Shown one piece after another: positions 11,626 to 23,884 of a DNA stretch of 64,000 nt. The stretch's first letter is position 1; every line of letters begins with the position of its first letter. The DNA lies in the NCBI GenBank assembly GCA_964020975.1, contig OZ026624.1:67481762-67545761 (forward strand), given 5' to 3'. This stretch comes from Hermodice carunculata. Its lineage: Eukaryota; Annelida; Polychaeta; Eunicida; Amphinomidae. The translations under genes were made by a program, and so were the position numbers. The notes under the pieces are model-generated. The model did not search any database, was not told where the DNA came from, and was given only the letters and a program-made list of their open reading frames with translations.

Positions 11626-12595
11626 ATAGTATAGTATAAACATATTTATTTTCTCTGGATTGCCTAATAGTACACAAAGACTAATCTGGAGGCTCTCCAG
11701 TACATAAAAGGACGCACAGGAATATATACAATACACACTGGACGAGAACAGAAGACTAAATTCACGGCTTGTACACGAATAATACAATTGATGCCAGATA
11801 GTGGAGACTTATAATTAGATCATATACTAAATTAGTAGATGAAACGTCTAGATTCTGATAAGAATGTCTGAACAGCCTCAAAGATGAATACATTATCAGT
11901 GTCTGGCAAGTCCTCACTTCCTTTCAAGAGAATATTTAGGGATAGTTCAACATTATCATCATTTTTTAATTAGTACTTAGGGTACTAAATTTCATGACCC
12001 CCTCCCTCCCCCCAAATTAGTACTTTAAAACTGATGATTTTCCCACAAATCATAGCAAAATTGCACAAAACAGGCCAAAAATTGACCATCATTTTCCATA
12101 TCCTGTGAAAGTGTACAGACCCATTTAACCCCCTCCCCCCTTGCGTACTGTAAGTACTAATTCAAAAATGATGAAAATGTTGAACCATCCCTTAGTAAAA
12201 TGTCACTAGAGCACTGAACTATTAAAGTCGGATTTACACCTGGAGCGAGTAAGTGACACACAGTGTTCAGTAGACGGACCCTTTGCACAGTGAACTTGGG
12301 GCAGAACAAAAGGTAATGTTTCGTATCTTCAGTGGTGTGAGAGCATGCACATGTTGAGGCTGGAAGGATATTGACATGATGTAGATGGGCATTTAAAACA
12401 GAGAAGTTAAGACGTAGCTGCGTGTGGCATATGTTCAGAAAACGACTTCCATGTTTAAAGTATGTGGGCTTTTTGTCAACACTTAAGAGTAATAGATTTA
12501 ATTTAGATTTAAACTGCGGCAGGGAATTGGTGAGACGAGCATCAACCGGGAGGTTATTCCATAATTTGATAGCAGACGGGAGAAATGAATCGCCG
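11626..12595 (-). mobile_element. LINE-X: 3' fragment of another LINE, inserted in LINE1
   Basis: The minus strand reads a LINE C-terminus: PSAIKLWNNLP..FKSKLN, then GSRFLNICHTQLRLNFSVLNAHL, CACSHTTEDTKHYLLFCPKF and NVFIFEAVQTFLSESRRF. A 3' UTR follows, ending in AATAAATATG plus a short TACTA-type tail near 11626. The Cys/His block and HxLRxxxSxLNxHL pattern are common at the C-terminus of one invertebrate LINE family. It is strongly 5'-truncated, as expected for target-primed integration, and carries a MITE at 11939-12191. Confidence 0.7.
11939..12191. mobile_element. Harbinger-type MITE with TTA duplication
   Basis: A 253 bp element has ~40 bp terminal inverted repeats (GGGATAGTTCAACATT at the left, GGGATGGTTCAACATT inverted at the right) and is flanked by TTA at 11936-11938 and 12192-12194. 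A 3 bp TWA duplication is characteristic of PIF/Harbinger. It sits in LINE-X and is non-coding. Confidence 0.75.
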
Positions 12596-13302
12596 ATGTG
12601 AAGACATGGTCTATCCAGGTAAATGTATCATTGCTGAAAGAGAAATATGTATAATCAAGAGACTGCCGGTACATGAAATCTGCTGATACAAGATTGTTTG
12701 CACATAAAAAATCGAAAAAAATACAGCTATGCTTGTTGAACCCCTTCTCTTTATACCATAGTTTATTCAGTTTATTAGATCGAGGGATCTGTACGTTAAA
12801 GTCTCCGAACAATTTAAGTGGACAGACCACACCATGCGTATCAATGAAAGACTGTAAGGAATCAACAACTTCAATAAATTTATCAGTCTGCTCTGCTTGA
12901 CTCTTATCAAAGTACGGCATATAAATATTCAACAGGATTTGTATTGTTTTCCCATATTTGTCACTCATTGCTACCGCCAGAGTCCTATCACAGTGAGTAT
13001 CTATCTCATAAAAGTTATAGTCTGAGGAAGACTTGCATATAATAGCGATGCCACCGAACGGGCGACCTTTATATTCTGCGTCTGTATCTACCATACTAGA
13101 TTTAGAAAAGACCATATATGATTTGGGTGTATAACCATTATATTGAACTGAACTTTCGATTAGACGCAGTTCATGAGGTCTTAACCAAGTCTCCGTAATA
13201 CACAATATATCACAGTCACGCAATAGTTCTATGATATAGTCACTTGACGCTTTGAACCCTTTGCAGTTGAAACTCGTCACTTTCAGCGACAAGTCACTGG
13301 AT

Positions 13303-14501
13303 TTATTCCCATCTAAAGTCATTGTACGTGTCCCACGCACGGTAGCGGTCCCTGTCATGGTACTCGTGGTCGTCTCGGTCCTCCTGCCAGGACCAGGAAT
13401 CCCAGTATCCCTCGTTGTAGTGTGATTGATCACTGTCTTCGATATATCGATCACGTTGCTGATCGGATCGGGGCGCGTTACGTTGCTTCCATGGACCAGG
13501 CCTCGCAAATTTAGATTTTCCCTTCATTTGGTCATTCTGTTGATTATGCCATTGGAAGCCGCCCCTGCGCCTCCGCCGCTGGGGATTATTCCATTTGGGC
13601 GGATTAGGGTGGAACGGGCGAACACGAATGCCTTGATTTTCAGGCCAGTTGTTCGCATCCAGAGTTTTGTTTTCATTTGCCTTAGAGACAGAGACACAGA
13701 ACGCTTTCCGTCTGTCCCCTGGCCGCGACAATTGCTTAATGTTTGAGGCTGTAACACCAAACTTATACATATGGGCCTTGACGTCATTAATGGTGTTCAT
13801 GGGGTTAATGCCTCCAATATATACGTGCACCTCTGAGTCGGACACGGGGGGGGGGGGTACTCCCCGGAATTTTTGGTGGGTAGGCTCCACCGAGGGTACA
13901 AAACCCGGACCCAACGGGAGCAGAACCAATGTGAAAATGGGGGGTCTTTTGGAGCTTGTATTGAAAAAAAAAATGAAATTTTACATAAAATTTTGTGTAT
14001 TTTGGGGCAATTTGGAGACAGGAATTGAAAAACACAGGGGTCTTTGGGTGAGACGAGCGAAAAAGGGGGGTCTTTTAGAGCTACAAGCAGGAAAAAGGGG
14101 GGTCTTAGAGAGCGACAAGTACTGAAAATAGGGGGTCTTTTCCGCGGCGCCTACCCGTATAGCAAGGTATAGGAAGTACCCCCCCCCCGGGGTCGGACAT
14201 CGATTGAACACCAAGAATGGGTTTAGAGCCTGCGGGGTTATCACTGCCAGCACCACTCAGGGCCCGTAAAGCAGTTGCCTGCGTAGCACTTGTGTCTGTG
14301 TCTAATTGCTGGGCTTGCTGGTTATTTGTCGCAGCCTTTGGCTGTGGGCTCGATTGTTCTAAGGTACTATTAGAGTTCACAGTTTGGGCCTGGGCTGCAT
14401 TTCGAGAAGCGACCCTACGTTTGTGCTTACGTTTCCTTCTGTTTTTAACTTTTTCCCATTTACTCGATGTTTCTGGGTTAGAGATTGGCTTATCATCTGA
14501 G
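13303..14501 (-). pseudogene. LINE1 ORF1 remnant with RRM-like domain
   Basis: Two pieces flank an inserted MITE. The N-terminal piece (14501-14200) is basic, then Gln/Ala/Thr-rich (KWEKVKNRRKRKHKRR near its start) and is already truncated, with no start codon. The second piece (13844-13303) opens with VYIGGINPMNTINDVKAHMYKFGV and continues to WPENQGIRVRPF, a fold-like pattern typical of RRM-type LINE ORF1 proteins. It ends in an Arg/Asp/Tyr-rich tail. ORF1 proteins of this kind coat the LINE RNA. The RRM assignment is by eye; a plain conserved LINE ORF1 domain is the alternative. Confidence 0.6.
13845..14191. mobile_element. hAT-type MITE with 8 bp duplication, G-run ends
   Basis: A 347 bp element is bounded by the perfect 8 bp duplication GTCGGACA (13837-13844 and 14192-14199). 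Its ends are G-run inverted repeats (CGGGG..GTACTCC on the left, inverted CCCGGGG..GTACTTCC on the right). Eight-base duplications point to hAT. The inside repeats GGGGGGTCTT several times. It splits ORF1 of LINE1. Confidence 0.75.
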
Positions 14502-14728
14502 CTTTTACCTTGCTACAATCAAATCCCGATACTCTCGGAACCACATCTACTATAGTATATAAGATATTGAAGATTTAAAACTTTAATTAGCCCTCATTTG
14601 CATAATTTTCAAAGCATGACCTCTCATTATGAAAAGACCAGACTTCATCTATGGAAGTATAATTGTGCCTAGTTTGGAGTTTCTACGTGCAATACTTTTC
14701 AAATGAAATGTCGGACAAATTTGCCTGT

Positions 14729-14817
<89 letters not shown>

Positions 14818-14841
14818 ATGTCTTTGTTGGCACAGAGACAT

Positions 14842-16378
14842 AAAAATAACTTGAAGCATGCATATAACACTTTAAGAATGAATTTTCGATATTTCACAAC
14901 TTCAAGGGTTAACCAAGAGAGTCACGAAAGTGTTAAACGGTCAATATGTGCAAAAGTCATAAAAAAGTTGGCAACACCACAGCGGTCATCCATGTTGACC
15001 CCGCAAATTCGGGTCAGTCCAAGGAAATTTATGTTAAGATATGTGAGAAGTCAGTGTATCTGGGTATGAGTGTGTTTGCACTGTAAGGTGGGTCATTCAG
15101 AGTTCATGTACACACAACAACAGGAATACTTCATACAACGGTTGGTTCAGATGCAATTCACGGATTACACACGTTTATTGGACACAAAGTTTGAATGGCG
15201 AGGAACATATTGTTCTTATCTCAGGAACAGGATTTACTGCGTATATGGACAGGCAGTGGCTGACACAAAGTGGCAAATTGAGCTGGTTGATGTGTTGACG
15301 AGAGGTATAGATGTTGACTAAACAGTTCATGGAATGACGGTGAGTTCCAAGGAGTGCATATATGCAAACATCAACATCCAAATTGCACGAACACAGCATG
15401 GCGCAATCACTAAAGCAAGTGGGCACAAAAAATGTGAAAGCTTCACGCCAACTAAAAATGCAGGCAGTTCTGAGGACTGGATAGTTGTCACAGGTTCTTC
15501 AATCTCCACACCCAAGTACAGCGCCCTGCAATTACACAAAAATATCTGGGCAGAAATCAAATGCACTAATGTTACATTAAAATAGCAACAGAATACACAT
15601 AGAAACGCGTTTGTGCACAAGTTTAGAAAGTTGTGAATTAATTGATGTTTAAATTATATGCAACATTTAATTCAATTACAGCTCCGTGTCATTTGAATAC
15701 AGGAGATATCATCATCATTAATATCATCGTCTGCATTGAGTAAAACATCAATCATTGTAAACACCTTTCAACATCATTGCAATTACTTACATATCAGATT
15801 AATGCAGTGTTCATTTGTAACAAACACATAGAAACAACTGAAACTGGGAAAGGTATAAACTTTAAGGCAATTGTCTGTTGAGAAAAATCATGTCACACAT
15901 TTAAAAAATCAAATCAATCAAGGAAAGTTGCACAATATCATTACTTGAAGGGACGATCAGCCCGCCTTGAACCATAAATATGTTTAACCATCCAGGATAA
16001 ATTTATGGTAGACATAAATGTATTTAAGTTACTTATGACAAACATTTGCCATACAGAAACCAATAACATACATGTCTGTAAATACAATTGTTACAAATAT
16101 TTCTGGCCCGTTTTCTCTGCGATTTGAGGAAATTATGAGGTACCAGAAATAAAAGTGAAAAATGGCTTTGATGTAAAGCTTAAAACGGCTCTCACTTTCC
16201 TAGAAATACAAGCATGGTGTATTTAAACATGTTACTGTTGTTATTAGGCGTCTAACATATTTTTGTCGGAAAATTTCACCAGTAACTCAATCACGAAAAT
16301 TCATAAAATGTATCCCTTCTCAAACAGAACGCGATTAATTCTACTCCTGCCATTGCATGAAGTAAACAAAGATGTGGA
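14842..16378. other. No gene recognised
   Basis: The first ~35 bp finish repeat D copy 1. The rest is mostly unique, AT-rich DNA with a few short open frames (15070-15321, 15334-15585) that show no recognisable domain or splice context. Confidence 0.6.
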
Positions 16379-17643
16379 CTAGAAAGGAAGATTTGCTTCA
16401 AAGCATATGTATCTGTGTGCCTTCTAAAGTTGTAAATATTAAATGGTACAACTTTTGTGCTTTGGTACTTCACATTCCATTAAGCTTATGGCTGGATGAA
16501 AATTTCCAAGTCCAAATGACCTTGACCTATGACCTTTAACCTTTACAGGTTATATGTAAATTGCAAAAATGTACAGTGTTACAATGCCCTCAATTTAAGT
16601 CCAACATGATTACAATTGGGTGGATATTGGCCGAGTTATGGCTAGGTGAAACTTTCAAACGTCCAGATGACATTGACCTTTGACCTTTGGGGGTCGCACG
16701 TAATTTTCAAAATATGCAGTGTTGCAATAGCTACAATTTCAGCCCCACATGATCAAAATTGGATAAAAATTGACCACGTTATGGCTAGAGGAAAGCCACC
16801 ATCGGAAGTGGCCTTTAACCTTGAAATGACCTTTGACCTTGAGATGACCTCTACCTGAAGTGAACGTTGACCTTTAAACTGATATTTTGACCTAAAATTG
16901 GCCTTTGACCTTGACAAGACCTTTGACCTTGACATGACCTTTGACCTTGACATGACCTTGACATTTGAGATGACATTTGCCTTGCTATGATCGAACTCCT
17001 ATACACTGGGAACTATATCTACTATCATATAGTATATAAGATATTGAAGATTTAAAACTTTAATTAGCCCTCATTTGCATAATTTTGAAAAGCATGACCT
17101 CTCATTATAAAAAGGCGAGACTTCAAAAATGTGCAGTGTTGCAATACCTACAATTTGAGCCCAACATGATCAAAATTGGATAAAAATTGACCAAAGTTAT
17201 GGCTAGAAGAAAGACACCATCGAAAGTGGCCTTTGACCTTGAAATGACCCTTGACCTTGAAATGAACTCTACCTAAAGTGGTCCTTGGCCTTTAAAATGA
17301 CATTTTGGCTTTAAAATGACATTATGACTCAAAACTGACCTTTGACCTTGACATGACCTTTGACCTTGACTGACCTTGACATTTGAGATGACCTTTGCCT
17401 TGATATGATTGAACTCCAATACACTTGGGAACTACATCTACTATTATATACAAGATATTGAAGATTTAAACCTTTAATTTAGCCCTCATTTGCATAATTT
17501 GACAAGCATGACTTTTCATCATAAAAAGTAAAAAGGCCTGACTTCATCTATAGAAGTATAATTGTACCAAGTTTGGAGTTTCCACGTATAGTACTTTTCG
17601 AATGAAATGTCAGACAAATTTGCCGGTAAAGAAAGAAAGAAAG

Positions 17644-17717
<74 letters not shown>

Positions 17718-17737
17718 AGGGAGGGAAGAAAGAAGGA

Positions 17738-17805
<68 letters not shown>

Positions 17806-17841
17806 AAGAAAGAAAGTATGTCTGTGTTGGCACAAAGACAT
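16379..17841 (-). mobile_element. Helitron/HINE-like element H4 with internal duplication
   Basis: It starts CTAGAAAGGAAGATTTGCTT and has core units near 16516 and 16668 and a dense half-site tract (16800-16985). An AT-rich arm stops at GAGACTTCA (about 17123), where the sequence jumps back into a core unit. A second dense tract (17225-17402), second arm, long GA/GGGA/GAAA microsatellite and the palindrome ending GACAT follow. The host base next to CTAG is again T on the element's strand. Longer than its relatives because of the repeated inner module. Confidence 0.65.
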
Positions 17842-18068
17842 TAATATTACAAACACACAAACACACACTGAAGTGCTTTGACATCAGTACTCACGTTAAC
17901 TGACCAGCTCACCGAAATAGTAGGTTTTCAGTGAGACTTATATGCCTACCCATAGCTGACTTGTAAACACGTCAATATGCCAAGTCAGTGGGGTCATGAC
18001 CGTGTGATCTTGGGCTTGTGAGAGTGGCCGAGTGATCAACTACTGCTATTTCTGTAGTTTCTTGAGCA

Positions 18069-18606
18069 TTGGTGCTAGACATGCCATTTTTTTGGCCGTC
18101 AGACAGGATGACAGGTTCCAAAGCAGGCATTTTTATAGCTTGTTTAGAGGATCCAAAAACACCAGTAGAATCACGCAAGTGTCTTCTCTGTCACACTGAT
18201 GCAGTAGAGAATGAACTGCACTTTATATTAGACTGCAACTTGTATACAGACATCAGAAATGAGCTATTCAATCATCTGGAACAGTGTTACGACAATTTTT
18301 TACAACTCCCCTGCACAGAGAAATTTAAGCTCATTATGTCAATGGGATATGGCAAAGCATCTGTATGCAAACCAGTACTAAACTTTGTAAATCATGCATT
18401 TGAAAAACGGTCCCAGATAATGGGCCACATGTAGCTATTGAATTTGTCATGTCTGTATATTGTTCAATATATACTATGATATGTATAATAGATGTCATTG
18501 TGGAGCACCCGACACTGTAAAATTTGTATATATATATGACTTTAGTTTATATCTAGTCAATGGCTACACCGTACAAATGTATGGTTCATGTCAATAAAGT
18601 TTATTC
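18069..18606 (+). mobile_element. LINE 3' fragment
   Basis: The + strand encodes a LINE C-terminal Cys/His block (CLLCHTDAVENELHFILDCNLY) and ends with a short 3' UTR containing TCAATAAAGTTTATTCC. This is the same C-terminal plan as LINE fragment B and the LINE at 51.6 kb. It is strongly 5'-truncated. I cannot place its exact 5' edge. Confidence 0.65.
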
Positions 18607-18698
18607 CACGTAATTGATGCAGCTGGTAAAAATTGTATCCAGCTATCCCTGGAGCCAAGAGTGGGACAATGAAATTGAGTATGGGCAATCCTATAACG

Positions 18699-19361
18699 GG
18701 TTGGTTGACTATTGAACACTAAGCTACTTCATAAGCTTAAACCCAAAGCCAACGCACAGAACAGTCGCTCTTTAACATATAGATAGGAGACACAGGAAAT
18801 AGGAAATTAACACATACAAACATTTACAAAATCGACTTCTACTAACCTGGCAAAACCACGAAAGTGTTAAAGTTGAAACAGCACAGTGTCTGATTCTCAG
18901 GATAATTACTCTATTGTTCCAAAGCAATACAACAACTACCCATCCTCAGACCCTGTGCTGTTTGACGATTCTCATGCAGCACAAAGGTTTATACCAATAA
19001 TACAGCACTCCCTTGCTGAGCCTCCCAAATTTGGATCGACGCAGACTCAGCTTCTGACGAGCAAGGTCAACACACTGCCAGAATACTTAATTACCAAAGA
19101 GACTTACTTATTCTAAAACATAGCCAAACCATGACCCTGCATTTTCTTTGTTTTCTGACAATTTTATGCACAACTGCCAACATTATGAGAGTATCTAGAT
19201 CATATTACTTGTTTTCCCGCTCCAGAAAGTCTTACTATCCACACAGCCAAACACACTGGACACTGCATTGTTAAGATCTGACAAACTTATTCTTTAAATA
19301 ATAACTTGAAGCCTGCATATAACATTATAAACTGTAATGATGGGGACAAAAATATGATAAA
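18699..19361 (+). repeat. Dispersed repeat D, copy 2 (uninterrupted)
   Basis: This ~660 bp copy lines up with 5474-5764, 8171-8475 and 14842 onward, without the Helitron-like insertions those have. The empty sites are near 18996 and 19298. A third Helitron-like copy, H5, adjoins its right edge. No protein or RNA feature is recognised. Confidence 0.8.
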
Positions 19362-20115
19362 CTAGAAAAGAAAAATTTGCTTGAAAGCAAATCTGTCTGT
19401 GTGTGTGTGAAAAATTTGCACAATTACAAAAATATGCAGTGTTGCATTACTTATACAATATCTATAATTTGAGCCCAAGATGATCAAAATTGATTAAAAG
19501 GGGCCGAGTTATGGCTAGACGAATATTTCAAAGGTCCAAATGACCTTGATCTTTGACCTCTAGAGGTCACATGTAATTATAAAAATGTGCAGTGTTACAG
19601 TAGCTACAATTTGTGTCCAACATAATCAAAATTGGATGATAATTGACCGACTTATAGCTACATGAATATTTCAAATGGCAAAATGACCTTGACCTTTGAC
19701 CTCTAGAGGTCACACGTAAATAACAAAAATGTGCAGTGTTACAGTAGCTACAATTTGTGTCCAACATGATCAAAATTGGATGGAAATTGATTGAGTTATG
19801 GCTTGATGAATATTTCACAAATGACCTAGACCTTTGACCTTTAGAGGTCACATGTAAATTACAAAAATGTGCAGTGTTACAGTAGCTACAATTTGTGTCC
19901 AACATGATCAAAATTGGATGAATACTTTGGAAGCCAGAAGCAATTGAATTTTTTAAATTGCCCTAATTTGCATAATTTTCAAAATCTTAACTATTCAGAA
20001 TGATATGCAAAACTACACTGCAGGTTCTATAGCCATGCAAAGTTTGAAGTTTCTAGCTTGCACAGTGTCTGAGTTTAAGACGACACAAAAATCTGGCGGA
20101 AAGAAAGATAGGAAA

Positions 20116-20190
<75 letters not shown>

Positions 20191-20234
20191 AGAATATTGG
20201 GTAAAACAATATGTCTGTGTTCACACACAGACAT
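19362..20234 (-). mobile_element. Helitron/HINE-like element H5
   Basis: The shortest copy: CTAGAAAAG start, three core units with well-kept half-site arrays (near 19540, 19684, 19822), a reduced AT-rich arm, an AAAT microsatellite (20115-20192) and a palindrome ending GACAT at 20234. The three units are about 140 bp each and share the phrase GTGCAGTGTTACAGTAGC, so they look recently homogenised. No coding potential. Confidence 0.65.
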
Positions 20235-20639
20235 AATTATGTTAACTTTGCCATGGAAATAAGGCTAAATGGTAGCATGGGCAGTCAAAATTAGTTTTTT
20301 TCGTTTATTTATCTGCAGTTTAATTCTACCCTTTTCTCTCTTTTCTTCTCTCTGTGATTACATCCAGCAAGACATAGCAGATACTTACATGTAGCCTGGG
20401 CCTTGCTTAGCCTGCAACTATTTCTTGTTATACTCACCAGATGGCAGTGAATGTATGCAATCAAGTTTCTTTCAGTTGGTGCCTTCACTAAAGTTCTCGA
20501 TAGTGTGCTTGACAAAGCAAAAAGCAGGGTAAGATAGGACTCGTCTCTAAGTGATTTCATAAAAACCAGCTGCTTATGTCCTTCAAGGTGGCAGCGCAAA
20601 ATTATTCATGGATTTTTCGAATGACAATGGAAAACATTT
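20235..20639. other. No gene recognised
   Basis: AT-rich sequence without a recognised domain. A minus-strand open frame of 96 codons (20309-20599) has no family signature. Confidence 0.5.
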
Positions 20640-21667
<1,028 letters not shown>

Positions 21668-22279
21668 GGTATTCTTTCAATGCATTAATTGTCATTATTG
21701 AACTGAACACTGGAACATGCCAATTCAAACAATATTACAATGTTTTCTGTTGCCAACACAACGAGGAAAATTGCTGAGGGAAATGCCAGCATCTGAGAAG
21801 AAAGTTTTAATTCCAAGTAGGTCACATTATTTGCCCTGTTTGTATCGCATTTTACTCAGAGCTACTGGGTCTTTCATTGCATCTGGACATTCTGACCCCA
21901 AACTGACCTTCGGGTTAAAAGGCCCTACTGACAACCATTCTACGTTTGAATAAGTCTTAGGTTGATACGCCATAGATACATTATTTATTTATATATATAA
22001 ATAATAGATACATTATTTATTCATATATCTAATGTTCATCAGGAATGGTTGCGAAATAAATTAAGTCAAATCAAACCCCAAATTCGGATTTATATCAATT
22101 GAAACCCTGACGGTTGCAATTTTAGTTTCATACTTTATGTTAACCCGAGTTATAACTACCACGTGACCCATTATGGCGCTCTGCGGACGGAGAATGCGAC
22201 TTTGTGGTTGAAAAAAAAAATGGAACAAAGGTTGAAAATTACACACTCTTGGTAATGGTAAGTTGAACTGCATTAATAT

Positions 22280-22540
22280 CTAGAGGTTGTTGGGCAATGT
22301 ATTACTTTGTTGAGAAAGCAACGCTTCAGTGGATGGTAAACTTTGGGTGGGCTGGAGCTGCTGCTGTTGTTTTTGCAGTCCTGGATTGGCGCTGCGGCTA
22401 CTGGACCTGGTGAAAGGCGGAACGGAACCATTAGCTCCTGGGGTTCCGACATGAAATTGTCGGAAGGAGTTGACAAGTTTGCAGTCCACATTCAGTAAGG
22501 CCACGGAGGAATAAACTGGATAAGCTTGATAAGGATTGCC
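22280..22540 (-). pseudogene. Possible terminal exon of an unknown gene (Ser/Gln-rich)
   Basis: The minus strand reads NPYQAYPVYSSVALLNVDCKLVNSFRQ.., then a Ser/Gln-rich tail (LQKQQQQLQ) to a stop at 22280. Composition resembles the tail of a nuclear or RNA-binding protein and a candidate acceptor AG lies just upstream. No domain is present and no partner exon was found, so it may be chance. The neighbouring + strand CACGTGACCCATTATGGCG (22160-22180) is GC-rich and promoter-like. Confidence 0.25.
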
Positions 22541-22775
22541 TTACACTGTTCTACAAGCTGAGATGCCCACTCCTTTGACTTTCCATCTTTTTCGAGATGT
22601 CTCAAGAGTCAAGTAGGGACAGGCAGAAAAAAATCGAAGTGAAGATATACACTTAAAAAAAAAACTGCAGCAAGCAGAATGTGAGGATTCCAAATATGTT
22701 TTTCTTTCGATCTGTGCATATTTATAAGAGAATTATGTCAACTTTAATATTGCAGAATTTGCGAGTTGGCCACAA

Positions 22776-22801
22776 TTCAGTTATAGATAGATAGATAGAT
22801 G

Positions 22802-22835
<34 letters not shown>

Positions 22836-23145
22836 TTTATTGACCCCAGTACACAGGTCAGTACAGAATTGTCTTCTATTCAGCTACTTGTATAACAATA
22901 TAAACAGTACAATTCTACCATTGTGCACGCAGGCACCATTGAATTGTTGACTAGTTTGCTAAAAAACAGGATACAATATATACAATGGAATAATATAAAG
23001 GTGTCAGTGCCAAGTCTGCATGTAACCCAGGCTGAGCCCATACAGCTGTCTATGCTCACTGTCATATGGTCCAGTGAACACAGGTATCAAGCAGCAGGAT
23101 GCTGCAAGTTGATTCATGTTCTTTGGCAGAAAAAACAAAAATAAC
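22776..23145 (-). mobile_element. LINE 3' UTR fragment with (GATA)n tail
   Basis: On the minus strand the sequence ends GTACTGACC..GGTCAATAAAAT followed by a (TATC)n tail (+ strand GATA at 22776-22832). This matches the 3' end of the LINE fragment ending at 21666. It is non-coding and 5'-truncated. Confidence 0.6.
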
Positions 23146-23525
23146 ACCAAAAAACCCCCTCATTATTATTGGAGAACATGCTACAAATGAATATATTAGG
23201 GGCACTAATTTTAAAACTTTAACCATGTTTCTTATCACATAACTGTTTTTTTTTGGAAAAATGAAATATTTTTATGAGAAATACAAACTGTAATCCAAGT
23301 ACCAGCATGACATTGTCATATTGGATCCTTAAAACCAGACTGACAAATATTGTAATTAAAAAGGTTAATAACCGAATAACTAATTTAACACAACTTGTAA
23401 ATCACACACTTTATTAAAAAAATGAAAGTAAAAAGTTTATGTAAAAGCTCAGATCATGGTAACATGTACATATCGCATTTCCATGTTGCAAGGTTCCTAT
23501 TGTATTAGCAGTATATTTACAAATA

Positions 23526-23703
23526 CAGTGGTCCCCCTCTTATAAGGCCCCTCTCACCAGAGGCCACCCCTCTTGAAAGGCCAGCATTTTTGTACAGAAA
23601 GTATGATATTTCCATTATTTTCTCCCCCTCATGAGAGGTCACCCCTCTTATAAGGCCACTTTTTGGCTGCATTTTGGGTGGCCTTATAAGAGGGGGACCA
23701 CTG
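23526..23703. mobile_element. Mariner-type MITE, copy 1
   Basis: A 178 bp palindromic element has inverted ends CAGTGGTCCCCCTCTTATAA and is flanked by TA on both sides (23524-23525, 23704-23705). A related 168 bp copy lies at 46161-46328. The TA duplication and CAGTG start fit the Tc1/mariner superfamily. Confidence 0.75.
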
Positions 23704-23884
23704 TAGGCACTGTTTAGAGTTCAGTTCTCCATATATTGCAAAAAGCAGACCATAGGTGCATGTATACTACGTGTCTGTGTTTCACAGCTCTGGTATTAGC
23801 GTAAAACTTACACATCAGTACTGTTTAGGGTTCAGTTCATGACATACTGAAAAGTTGAAAACAACCAGACTGTGATTGTATGTA

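Larger units (their letters stand above)
11077..13323 (-). pseudogene. LINE1 ORF2, endonuclease half, split by a LINE tail
   Basis: The apurinic-type endonuclease nicks the target in LINE retrotransposition. The first part (13322 downward) shows TSFNCKGF, ILCITETWL, GGIAIICKS, GDFNVQIP and DTFTWIDHVFTS. It is then broken by LINE-X (11626-12595) and resumes with NASNVSDHLLLC, the terminal SDH motif, followed by the linker to RT. The likely start is the ATG at 13322, which overlaps the ORF1 stop (13303-13305) by 20 bases in the +1 frame. That ORF1/ORF2 overlap suggests coupled translation in the living element. Confidence 0.75.
9071..14501 (-). mobile_element. LINE1: CR1-like LINE inserted in H3, itself carrying nested elements
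   Basis: A 5'-truncated non-LTR retrotransposon on the minus strand ends in TCAATAAACT plus an ATT-repeat tail at 9071-9084. A short CTTTA/CTTTTA duplication flanks it (9066-9070 and 14502-14507). It encodes an ORF1 remnant (14501-13303) and an ORF2 with endonuclease (about 13322-11430) and reverse transcriptase (11275-9245). Two insertions interrupt it: a LINE tail at 11626-12595 and a MITE at 13845-14191. Without them it is about 4.1 kb. Truncation lies inside ORF1, so there is no 5' UTR. Confidence 0.8.
8476..14841 (-). mobile_element. Helitron/HINE-like element H3, interrupted by a LINE
   Basis: H3 begins with CTAGAAAAG at 8476 and carries three core units (near 8607, 8748, 8886). It is cut at about 9070 by a LINE and resumes at about 14507 with ACCTTGCTACAATC, the family's post-core arm. 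It then runs through the AT-rich arm (14520-14730), a GA microsatellite and the terminal palindrome that ends in GACAT at 14841. The two halves rejoin against H2 and H4 in the same order. The outer flanks both match repeat D, so the boundaries are firm. Confidence 0.7.
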
